Below, in pieces: positions 1-5,196 of a DNA stretch of 10,682 nucleotides; within the stretch, counting starts at the first letter, position 1, and each line of letters opens with the position of its first letter. The notes beneath the pieces were generated by a model, which saw only the letters and a list, made by a program, of their open reading frames with translations, was not told the origin of the DNA and did no database searches. The stretch covers positions 1-10,682 of the forward strand of contig JAIRKP010000024.1 in assembly GCA_031260085.1 (NCBI GenBank). The letters are read 5' to 3'. The stretch comes from Holosporales bacterium (GTDB lineage: Bacteria > Pseudomonadota > Alphaproteobacteria > RUG11792). A program made the position numbers and the translations under genes.

Positions 1-611
1 CACCATTAAAAGAATTATGGAAAAATTTCAAATTTGAAGTTGTTGTCAGTATAACAGTTTCTGCATGCTATCTTGGAACATCTTATTCTGCAATGATGTT
101 TGGAAATAGGTTATTTCAACAAGCCGGATATCCTGTTTCTCATAGTATGCTATATAGCTTTATCGATCTATTGTGGGCATCGATAGCGCTTCGAATCGCA
201 GGATATATAGCTGATAGAATCGGATCTCAACAATTATTAAAACTAGGAATAATGTTATTAGCAGTCGTCGCATTGCCAGTTTGTTATTTGATCTCAGGAG
301 AATTGACATTAGCAAAAATATACACCTATATGACTATTATGACATTTTTAAGCTCAGTTGTATTGTGTTGTGCTGCTAATTATGCAACAGCTATGTTTCC
401 TGTCAAATGCCGATATTCAGGCTATTCTATAACAGATTCAATAGGATCTATTATAGGCGGGTTTACACCGTTTATGATGCTGTTGTTTGCAGATTTGTTT
501 CATAGCAATTTATGGTGTGTTTTATGGATATATATCTTAACTATCCCAACATTTCTATTAGTTTCTATCATGAATAAAAAAATCAATAGCCGTGAAGAAG
601 AAATACTCTAA
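1..611 (+). CDS. MFS metabolite/proline:H+ symporter (ProP/MHS-like), C-terminal part, truncated by window start
   Basis: The reading frame is open from base 3 to the stop at 609-611 and gives about 202 residues, so the gene begins before the window; the ATG at 93 lies inside a membrane segment and is not the start. Seen: several hydrophobic helices with short loops, and a loop reading GYIADRIGSQ that fits the MFS G-x-x-x-D-R-x-G motif between helices. The length and a charged C-terminal tail (KKINSREEEIL) match the last six helices of an MFS protein. Known of the family: ProP/MHS-type proton symporters of the inner membrane import osmolytes or metabolites and are often multi-copy in intracellular alphaproteobacteria. 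The substrate cannot be read from the sequence. It is followed directly by the promoter of the next gene, so it probably ends its own transcript. Sure of MFS; subfamily is inference. Confidence 0.85.
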   Translation, partial: PLKELWKNFKFEVVVSITVSACYLGTSYSAMMFGNRLFQQAGYPVSHSMLYSFIDLLWASIALRIAGYIADRIGSQQLLKLGIMLLAVVALPVCYLISGELTLAKIYTYMTIMTFLSSVVLCCAANYATAMFPVKCRYSGYSITDSIGSIIGGFTPFMMLLFADLFHSNLWCVLWIYILTIPTFLLVSIMNKKINSREEEIL

Positions 612-618
612 ATCGGAA

Positions 619-647
619 TTGACAAACTTCATTAAAAGAATTAGAAT
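619..647 (+). promoter_or_regulatory. Near-consensus sigma70 promoter for the small secreted gene at 721
   Basis: TTGACA at 619-624, a 17-bp spacer, and TAGAAT at 642-647 (one mismatch to TATAAT). Predicted start of transcription is near 654, giving a leader of about 67 nt before the ATG at 721. The architecture is almost the same as that of the promoter at 5197-5225, which also drives a small signal-peptide gene. Confidence 0.6.
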
Positions 648-720
648 GTTTGTGCTTGAAGTGCAAATTATTTAAAGTAATAAGTTACTTAACTCAAAAA
701 AAATACAAACGGAGAAAAAA

Positions 721-929
721 ATGAAACACTCATGTAAGAAATTTAACTTACAATACATATTGTATGTTGCATTATTGACAATTCTAGCAGCTGCTTCATC
801 AGACGCGCACAACCAGCTCCGGCAGCATGGTTGCCGCCGTTGCTCAATTATCAGAGTCCAGATGACCGATATAACATGATATTTACGTTCGCGGGAATTA
901 TTGTCCTAGGAGTCCAATTTCATAATTAG
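721..929 (+). pseudogene. Small exported protein with C-terminal membrane segment, apparently split by a -1 frameshift
   Basis: From ATG 721 (SD-like GGAGA about 5 nt upstream) the frame encodes a signal-peptide-like start: basic residues, then LYVALLTILAAASSDA, then an odd Arg/His/Cys-rich tail to a stop at 877-879 (52 residues). A second frame, open to the stop at 927-929, takes over at about 807-810 and reads QPAPAAWLPPLLNYQSPDDR followed by a hydrophobic segment (MIFTFAGIIVLGVQFHN). Joined at that point the product is about 69 residues: signal peptide, Pro/Ala-rich linker and one membrane helix. One missing base would explain the break; a sequencing error or programmed shift is possible, although no classic slippery heptamer is seen. 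The strong promoter upstream argues that this is, or recently was, a real gene. Function unknown. Confidence 0.5.
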
Positions 930-1002
930 ATTTGTGCACGTGGACCCAATTAACAAAATAAATAAGTCGGCTATTCAGATATCATTGGTAGGATAACAAG
1001 AA

Positions 1003-1161
1003 ATGAAACCGAATAAATCTATAAGCATGCAAATATTGCAATACCTAGGGCTATTATTAACTACTCCGACTTATACGTATCCAGTCATAAAAGCAGAAAG
1101 ACAAGAGCAAATGATAATTGAAAATCTCCCCAAGGTGTCTACTCAATTAGCGTCAGAGTGA
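1003..1161 (+). CDS. Hypothetical small secreted protein, 52 aa
   Basis: ATG at 1003 is preceded by an AGGA Shine-Dalgarno match about 9 nt upstream; stop TGA at 1159-1161. Seen: a basic N-terminus (MKPNKS), a moderately hydrophobic stretch (MQILQYLGLLLTTPTYTYP) and then a charged segment containing KAERQEQ, in the pattern of a short signal peptide with a small mature part of about 25 residues. It lies 73 bp after the split small secreted gene on the same strand and may share its transcript. No family is recognised. A stem-loop and the first palindromic element follow it. The signal peptide is weak and the gene is short, so this could be a chance frame; the ribosome site and position favour a real gene. 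Confidence 0.4.
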   Translation: MKPNKSISMQILQYLGLLLTTPTYTYPVIKAERQEQMIIENLPKVSTQLASE

Positions 1162-1201
1162 CATTACACAGAAAATAAACTTCATTCTTAAGTTATTGTG
1201 A

Positions 1202-1314
1202 CTGAAAAAAGCTTCATCTTTTCAGACCACGGGGGCGCGAGTATGGTCTAATAAATATACCAAACTCGCGCCTATAGTCTGTCAAGGATCACTTCGTTCT
1301 CCTCCTTGACATAC
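1202..1314. repeat. Palindromic intergenic element, copy 1 (stem D, hairpin A, hairpin B)
   Basis: Three adjacent inverted repeats. D: CTGAAAA at 1202-1208 pairs with TTTTCAG at 1219-1225. A: 1234-1272, arms beginning GGCGCGAGTATGG and ending CTCGCGCC, with one mismatch in the outer 14 bp and a more degenerate centre. B: 1276-1314, AGTCTGTCAAGGA pairing with TCCTTGACATACT (one mismatch) around the 14-nt loop TCACTTCGTTCTCC. The A+B unit recurs at 4356-4437 and 10435-10515 in the same orientation with an identical B loop. This copy is the most decayed of the three. No T-run follows, so it is not a canonical terminator. Confidence 0.85.
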
Positions 1315-1358
1315 TTACGTCTAATTATAATATACAACTTCTTACGCGAAACTGAGGT

Positions 1359-1444
1359 TAACTTAGTTTTTTTGGTATGAAAATCAGCGATTTTCATTAT
1401 ACACAAAAGATATGGGAGTATGCATTGAAATGTTTTGCAAGTTG
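1359..1444. repeat. Diverged direct repeat, short form
   Basis: 1359-1397 aligns without gaps to 1587-1625 (31 of 39 identical), and 1423-1444 aligns to 1752-1773 (19 of 22 identical). In this copy the two homologous blocks are 25 nt apart, compared with 126 nt in the other copy. It probably represents the form without the inserted element. Confidence 0.5.
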
Positions 1445-1586
1445 GAAACTCGTTGATTTTTGAAACTCTTAATTTGACAGCAAAGGTACTATAAGTTCGA
1501 AAAACCAATAGCCCTATGAAACACGAAATTGGAACGACTAAGCAAAGAGCATAACAATCAAGATGTCTTCTACGGAAGGCAGGATA

Positions 1587-1773
1587 TAACTAAGTTTGTT
1601 TGGCATGAAAACCGAGGATGTTCATACCATACCCCCGAGGCGCGATTATCCGCAGTTTCGGTGGGCACAATCTTCGATTTTCTGCACCCGCAAACTTAAT
1701 ATAATTTCTCGGCACTTTAAGGTAATAATATTTCAATAGTTCAACGTGGAACATTTTAATGTTTTGAAAGTTG
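1587..1773. repeat. Diverged direct repeat, long form carrying an insert
   Basis: Second copy of the repeat at 1359-1444, with about 100 nt of extra sequence between the two homologous blocks. The extra sequence contains the 54-nt element at 1632-1685, which is itself repeated in inverted orientation at 1918-1971. This nesting suggests that a short element inserted into one copy. Confidence 0.5.
1632..1685 (-). repeat. 54-nt GC-rich repeat, copy 1 (inverted relative to copy 2)
   Basis: The reverse complement aligns without gaps to 1918-1971, with 41 of 54 bases identical. It contains AATC-GAA-GATT (a mini-hairpin whose 3-nt centre is TTC in the other copy) and GGATAATCGCGCC, which resembles the right arm of the palindrome at 10565-10617. 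Confidence 0.65.
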
Positions 1774-1917
1774 TGCATGAATATAAGATTAACACCCCTT
1801 TTAGGGAAATATAACTCAGAGCTCATGTGCTCTTATCTTATTGCAAAAATTCTGCTTCTTAAGGTTTCTAAAAAAGTCTTACGTAAACAGCTCACTCAAA
1901 ATGTCGATTTTTATTGT

Positions 1918-1971
1918 GCTGAAAATCTTCGATTGTGTCCACCGCTGCCGCGGATAATTGCTCCCCCGGGG
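1918..1971 (+). repeat. 54-nt GC-rich repeat, copy 2
   Basis: Inverted partner of 1632-1685. Its 3' part, ATAATTGCTCCCCCGGG (1954-1970), matches 10600-10616 at 16 of 17 positions, which ties it to the hairpin cluster at the end of the window. It lies just downstream of the ogt stop and could be transcribed with that operon. Confidence 0.65.
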
Positions 1972-1983
1972 GGCCATATAAAG

Positions 1984-2472
1984 TTATATATCTATTTGAT
2001 ACTTTTCCAGCTCCAATAATGCTTGTTTTTTTGAAATACCTCCAGCATATCCAGTAAGGCTGCCATCTGCTCCAACGACTCGATGACAAGGAATTATTAT
2101 TGATATCGGGTTGTGCGCTACCGCAACTCCAACTGCTCGTGCTGAGTTCAAACCAAGTTTTTTAGCAATTGCTCCATACGTTGTAGTTTCGCCAATTGGA
2201 ATCTCAAGAATCAATTTCCAAACTTGCTTCTGGAAATAAGTCCCTCTTGGATTTAATTTTAACGTAGGAGCATAATGATCACCAGAGAAATAATGATTCA
2301 ACCAACGCCGTAGCTCTTTAAGGGCTGGATAATCTGGACTAACTATCCAAGTATTTACACTACTTGGATAATGCTTTTGCCCAACAAACCATAATCCTAT
2401 TAGAGCATCATTTTCAGCGCAAGCAGTGAGTTTCCCAATTGGAGATTCAATCTCATCGGTGTACATCTGCAC
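1984..2472 (-). CDS. ogt: Methylated-DNA--[protein]-cysteine S-methyltransferase
   Basis: A 162-residue protein that transfers the alkyl group from O6-alkylguanine (and O4-alkylthymine) in DNA to its own cysteine, a single-use repair reaction in the cytoplasm. Seen: the acceptor motif IPCHRVV with Cys129, the preceding AHNP hinge (Asn121), the DNA-binding helix with the arginine finger in NSARAVG (Arg112), the GTYFQKQVWKLILEIPIGETTTYG block typical of the domain (near 77-100), and a C-terminal GYAGG. It has the short Ogt form without an Ada regulatory domain. The start used is GTG (2470-2472), 5 nt after an AAGG; ATG at 2464-2466 is an alternative two codons in. It is last in the frr-fzlA-atpC-ogt run, 16 bp after atpC. 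Confidence 0.93.
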   Translation of the reverse strand: MQMYTDEIESPIGKLTACAENDALIGLWFVGQKHYPSSVNTWIVSPDYPALKELRRWLNHYFSGDHYAPTLKLNPRGTYFQKQVWKLILEIPIGETTTYGAIAKKLGLNSARAVGVAVAHNPISIIIPCHRVVGADGSLTGYAGGISKKQALLELEKYQIDI

Positions 2473-2488
2473 GACTACCTTGAGAATA

Positions 2489-2728
2489 TTATTTTTCGAT
2501 TACTATAAAGCATCGTGCGCCATTAGTATATAAAAATCCAGTGGTTATTGCTATATTTTCAATTGTACTTTTTGGTTTTTTAATACAAATATTATCCTTT
2601 ATTTTAGTTATATAAGGCTGATGTTGTGGAAGAATCGAAATTGGCCCAATGTCTGTAAGGACATTCACTTCTTCTATTTTACCTTCATAAATTTTTTCTT
2701 CGTTAGAAATTAAAACTAAATCAAACAT
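2489..2728 (-). CDS. atpC: ATP synthase F1 epsilon subunit, short form (79 aa)
   Basis: Epsilon sits on the central stalk of F1 and couples rotation to catalysis; its C-terminal helices, when present, inhibit ATP hydrolysis. Seen: the N-terminal beta-sandwich pattern, with MFDLVLISNEEKIYEGKIEE, a G-P-I-S-I-L-P-Q-H-Q-P core (family G-x-x-G-I-L-x-x-H-x-P), then IAITTGFLYTNG. The protein ends where the beta domain ends; family members usually have about 130 residues or more, so the helical domain is absent, and the next gene begins 16 bp later, leaving no room for it. ATG 2728 is preferred over the in-frame GTG at 2737 because AGGTGA, overlapping the fzlA stop codon, is well spaced as a ribosome site. 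No other ATP synthase gene is nearby. Confidence 0.85.
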   Translation of the reverse strand: MFDLVLISNEEKIYEGKIEEVNVLTDIGPISILPQHQPYITKIKDNICIKKPKSTIENIAITTGFLYTNGARCFIVIEK

Positions 2729-2737
2729 AACTTTCAC

Positions 2738-3412
2738 CTAAAAATCGAGATTAGAATATTCTTCAGATGGAGGGATCTGAGGCAAGTTGTCGCTTAATAT
2801 GCTTCGAAATGACGGGCGAGACTTGATTCGAGCATACCAATTTTTAGCGGAATTGTATTTATTCCATGGAACAAAACCCAAATAATCCAAAACAGAAATA
2901 AAAGAAGCTGCGGAAATATCTGCAATCGAAAAGTTTTTCCCAGACAGCCAATTTCTTCTATCAATCAGCCAGGTTAAATAATCTAAATGAATCGAAAATT
3001 TCGAAAGAGCTGCCCTTATTGTTGAAGTCTTAGGAGTTTTATCTATATTTTGTAAAAATCTTTTAGTAATTTTTTCAAAAATTATTGGTTGATAAACCTC
3101 TTCAAAAAATCTAAATGAGAACCAATCTGCAATTTTTCTTGTCTCAAGTTTTTCTGAATAATCATTGCCTAATAAATTTCTCTCAGGATATAATTCTTCC
3201 AAATATTCTCTAATTGAAGAATGACCAAATACAACATTCCCATTTATATCAACCAAAACAGGCAAGTTCCCCATAACATTTAAATCATACAATTCATCAG
3301 ATGGAGCCCATGGATATTCATACTTTAATTCAAGATCCAATTGCTTCTCAGCCATAGTAAACCGAGCTATTCTTGAAAACCCGCACAATGGATAATGAAA
3401 TAATATTCTCAC
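2738..3412 (-). CDS. fzlA: FzlA-type glutathione S-transferase-fold cell-division protein
   Basis: 224 residues in two parts: a thioredoxin-like N-terminal domain (1-78: MRILFHYPLCGFSR, cis-Pro in NLPVLVD, SSIREYLEELYPE) and an all-helical C-terminal domain (about 90-205). Long stretches agree with my memory of Caulobacter FzlA, notably HLDYLTWLIDRRNWLSG, LDYLGFVPWNK, WYARIKSRPSFR and the extended tail ending YSNLDF. Known of the family: in Caulobacter it binds and curves FtsZ filaments and is needed for constriction; it is not thought to act as a glutathione enzyme. The start is GTG, about 10 nt after AAGG; no in-frame ATG fits the family N-terminus. It lies 14 bp after frr and its stop overlaps the atpC ribosome site, so translation is probably coupled. 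The alternative is a generic GST, but the tail favours FzlA. Confidence 0.85.
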   Translation of the reverse strand: MRILFHYPLCGFSRIARFTMAEKQLDLELKYEYPWAPSDELYDLNVMGNLPVLVDINGNVVFGHSSIREYLEELYPERNLLGNDYSEKLETRKIADWFSFRFFEEVYQPIIFEKITKRFLQNIDKTPKTSTIRAALSKFSIHLDYLTWLIDRRNWLSGKNFSIADISAASFISVLDYLGFVPWNKYNSAKNWYARIKSRPSFRSILSDNLPQIPPSEEYSNLDF

Positions 3413-3426
3413 TAAAAGATTACCTT

Positions 3427-3987
3427 TTAAATTTGCATAATAGTTTTTTGTTTTGTGGATGCTAATGAATCTATTTGTTTGGAATAATCGTCAGTTAATT
3501 CTTGAACAGAAGAAGACAATTTTCTCATTTCGTCTTCGCTTATTTCTCCGCTTTTTTCGAGTTGTTTAACAAGCTCCATAGCATCTCGTCTTATATTTCT
3601 TATAGCAATCTTAGTATCTTCAGCATATTTTGATACAAGCTTTGCAAGTTCTTTCCGCCTTTCTTCGGAAAGAGGAGGAATTGGAACCTTTATAGTTTGG
3701 CCGTCAACCGTTGGGTTTAAATTGGCCCCGCAATCTCTTATCGCTTTTTCGACAGCTTTAACCAGACCTTTATCCCAAACGCTAACTGAAAGCATTCGAG
3801 CATCCATAGCTGATATTGCTCCTACTTGATTTATTGGCAATAAAGACCCATAGGCGTCAATTTTTATAGGCTCTAGAAGCGCAGCCGACGCCCTCCCAGC
3901 CCTGATGCCCGCCAAATCTTTAGAAAGTGTATCTAACGATAAAATCATTTTAGTTTTAAAAGGATCCAATCTAGAATCAAGACTCAT
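3427..3987 (-). CDS. frr: Ribosome recycling factor
   Basis: 186 residues. With EF-G it splits post-termination ribosomes into subunits in the cytoplasm. Seen: the helix I pattern with IRAGRASAALLEPIKIDAYG, the domain II segment with VGAISAMDARMLSVSVWDK and DGQTIKVPIPPLSEERR, and the second helical arm with IRNIRRDAM, whose arginine pair is a conserved ribosome contact. ATG 3987 gives the usual family length and start (MSLDSRLDPFKTKM); upstream in-frame ATGs would add 8-15 unrelated residues. The ribosome site is weak (GTAGAT). It is first in the frr-fzlA-atpC-ogt run. In many alphaproteobacteria frr follows pyrH and precedes uppS-cdsA; here pyrH is absent and uppS-cdsA lies separately about 1.2 kb upstream, behind dnaB. 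Confidence 0.96.
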   Translation of the reverse strand: MSLDSRLDPFKTKMILSLDTLSKDLAGIRAGRASAALLEPIKIDAYGSLLPINQVGAISAMDARMLSVSVWDKGLVKAVEKAIRDCGANLNPTVDGQTIKVPIPPLSEERRKELAKLVSKYAEDTKIAIRNIRRDAMELVKQLEKSGEISEDEMRKLSSSVQELTDDYSKQIDSLASTKQKTIMQI

Positions 3988-4091
3988 ATTATCTACGCAA
4001 TATAGAAACATCCATTCTATAAAGCATAGCAAATATTAGAATACCTTTCTACAAAATTAGCGAGAATAGATTTGGTAAGGTTCTAATTTAG

Positions 4092-4328
4092 CTAAGCCTG
4101 TATTTGCTTTAAGTTTCTCATGAGAACAGGATTTAACGAGGGAGAAGCTGCACAAGTATGATTTAAATTGTAAATAAGAAAGGTTCTTGAGCATTCAATT
4201 TCAGGATTTACATAGAGTACCGAATTTATTAGGCGGGTATTAATAGCCTTCTTTGCAACCTTTAGACACAGAATTATAGCAATAAGACCCAGAGCAGCAA
4301 ATAAATCAGATTATGTGTGGTTAGCCAT
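4092..4328 (-). pseudogene. Small membrane protein with an early in-frame stop codon
   Basis: Read leftward from ATG 4328 the frame gives MANHT, then TAA (4311-4313), then 72 more open codons to TAG at 4092-4094. The downstream part looks like a real protein: one hydrophobic helix (DLFAALGLIAIILCLKVAKK) followed by a mixed polar region with NPEIECSRTFLIYNLNHTC. Without the stop it would be about 78 residues with a single N-terminal membrane anchor. No good ribosome site precedes the ATG, and the palindromic element copy 2 lies only 28 bp upstream, so both promoter and start may have been disturbed. No family is recognised. The alternative is a non-ATG start after the stop, but no good candidate codon with a ribosome site is seen. 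Confidence 0.4.
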
Positions 4329-4355
4329 AAACGCTACAGCTTTCAGGACTCCCAG

Positions 4356-4437
4356 GGCGCGAGTGTGGTATAATTAATTATACCACACTCGCGCCATACG
4401 TCTGTCAAGGATCACTTCGTTCTCCTCCTTGACAGAC
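4356..4437. repeat. Palindromic intergenic element, copy 2 (best preserved)
   Basis: Hairpin A, 4356-4395, is a perfect 40-bp palindrome: arms of 20 bp, starting GGCGCGAGTGTGG and meeting at AATT-AATT. After 4 nt (ATAC), hairpin B at 4400-4437 has a perfect 12-bp stem, GTCTGTCAAGGA with TCCTTGACAGAC, around the loop TCACTTCGTTCTCC. A half-remnant of stem D (GCTTTCAGG, about 4339-4347) precedes A. It lies between a broken gene read leftward and an open frame read rightward. No T-run follows either stem. Confidence 0.9.
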
Positions 4438-4490
4438 TATACAGCTCATCTGTTTCTCTTATCTTTCGTCCTCATATATCATGTTTAATC

Positions 4491-4742
4491 TTGGCACATA
4501 ATATACTACCGCTCCTATCTGGTTCTCAAGGAGGGTTGGTGCGTAACCTCAATTTTGCAGAAAGCGTGCTTGAAAAGAAAACTAAGCTTGTATTAAAAAG
4601 TTCTCCCGGCCCATCGCCAATAGCGGCTAAGATTACTCAGAACTATGAAGGTATTGCACAGCTCTGGTTTCTGATCCACGACAATGTGGGGCTTCCTGTG
4701 AAACTGGAACGCAAGTTTAACTATCTGCATCTACTGGCATGA
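4491..4742 (+). CDS. Orphan reading frame, possible gene remnant, 83 codons
   Basis: The frame is open from inside the palindromic element (4374) to TGA at 4740-4742, with no ATG. The nominal start is TTG 4491 without a ribosome site. A strong AAGGAGG at 4528-4534 lies too close to the in-frame GTG at 4539 to be convincing. The product has a soluble, balanced composition (for example FAESVLEKKTKLVLKSS, then GIAQLWFLIHDNVGLPVKLE) and GC content visibly above that of the core genes. It resembles no family known to me. It may be the 3' part of a gene whose start was lost where the palindromic element now sits, or a chance frame. It converges with the leftward gene ending at 4717 and overlaps it by 26 bp. 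Confidence 0.25.
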   Translation: MAHNILPLLSGSQGGLVRNLNFAESVLEKKTKLVLKSSPGPSPIAAKITQNYEGIAQLWFLIHDNVGLPVKLERKFNYLHLLA

Positions 4743-5127
4743 AGGTTCCTATCTTTACATTTCTAGGCGATCTCAGCCACCTCGGATGTTCTTTGGGCTT
4801 TAAGAGGGGATGGTCATTTGGGTTTCGGAGGGACTGGTTAATGGCTGGTTTGAAGAGGTTTTTGAACCATTTCCAACAGCTAGTGTCATCGGGATCCACT
4901 GTTGCTTGCTTCGATGCTTCAGAATCGTCCCCCAGCTTGGTCTTTGCTCTGCTCGTCTGAGATCTTTGGAGTATCCCCGATTTGTTGGGAATATGGATTG
5001 TGAGTAACCTTGCTGCATCTGTCGGCGCTGCGTCATAACCTAAAGGGATATCCGCGGTCCCTCGGGCAACGGGGACCAAGGGAGTTACTGCTCCTGTAGT
5101 CACTATGGCAAGTAATAATTTTCTCAA
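4717..5127 (-). CDS. Hypothetical secreted protein with signal peptide, 136 aa
   Basis: Starts at TTG (5125-5127); the frame is closed by a stop five codons upstream and has no ATG near the start, so TTG is the best choice although the ribosome site is poor. Seen: a classical signal peptide (MRKLLLAIVTTGAVTPLVPVARGTA), then a hydrophilic mature region of about 110 residues rich in Lys, Asp, Pro and Asn, with SCWKWFKNLFKP near the middle and PLLKPKEHPRWLRSPRN near the end. One cysteine, no membrane helix, no known domain. A near-consensus promoter lies about 70 bp upstream. GC content is visibly higher than in the AT-rich neighbours, which may mean recent arrival. It could be an exported effector or envelope protein; this is inference. 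Open frames on the other strand here are treated as shadows. Confidence 0.6.
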   Translation of the reverse strand: MRKLLLAIVTTGAVTPLVPVARGTADIPLGYDAAPTDAARLLTIHIPNKSGILQRSQTSRAKTKLGDDSEASKQATVDPDDTSCWKWFKNLFKPAINQSLRNPNDHPLLKPKEHPRWLRSPRNVKIGTFMPVDADS

Positions 5128-5196
5128 AAAAGTAATTTCTTAATAAAAAGACTTCTCAATATTCTATTGTGCTGAGTAATTATTAACAAAGACTTA

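Larger units (their letters stand above)
1162..1983. other. Gene-poor region of about 820 bp filled with decayed repeats
   Basis: No reading frame here has both a sensible start with a ribosome site and a recognisable protein. Frames of about 80 codons at 1272-1508 (-), 1590-1826 (-) and 1771-2019 (+) start on weak codons or run through repeats, and are treated as chance. The region holds palindromic element copy 1, a diverged direct repeat (1359-1444 and 1587-1773) and an inverted pair (1632-1685 and 1918-1971). Confidence 0.6.

Noticed and set aside
1272..1508. 78-codon frame on the minus strand
   Set aside because: TTG start without ribosome site; its end is translation of hairpin B and its middle is a nucleotide repeat.
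1590..1826. 78-codon frame on the minus strand
   Set aside because: It runs through a nested repeat insertion, has no ribosome site, and the frame is not kept with the sister copy at 1359-1444.
1949..1975. GC-rich CCCCCGGGGG stretch after ogt as a terminator
   Set aside because: The palindrome has no loop and no T-run; better explained as part of the 54-nt repeat.
1771..2019. 82-codon frame on the plus strand
   Set aside because: Overlaps the ogt 3' end and a repeat; no ribosome site or recognisable protein.
4033..4345. Possible tRNA or small RNA gene upstream of frr
   Set aside because: No T-arm GTTCRA motif with a matching acceptor stem on either strand; the region is better explained by the broken membrane-protein frame.
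4739..4960. 73-codon frame on the plus strand with ATG overlapping the previous stop (ATGA)
   Set aside because: Antisense to the signal-peptide gene at 4717-5127, which has a consensus promoter; Trp/Phe/Ser-rich shadow composition.
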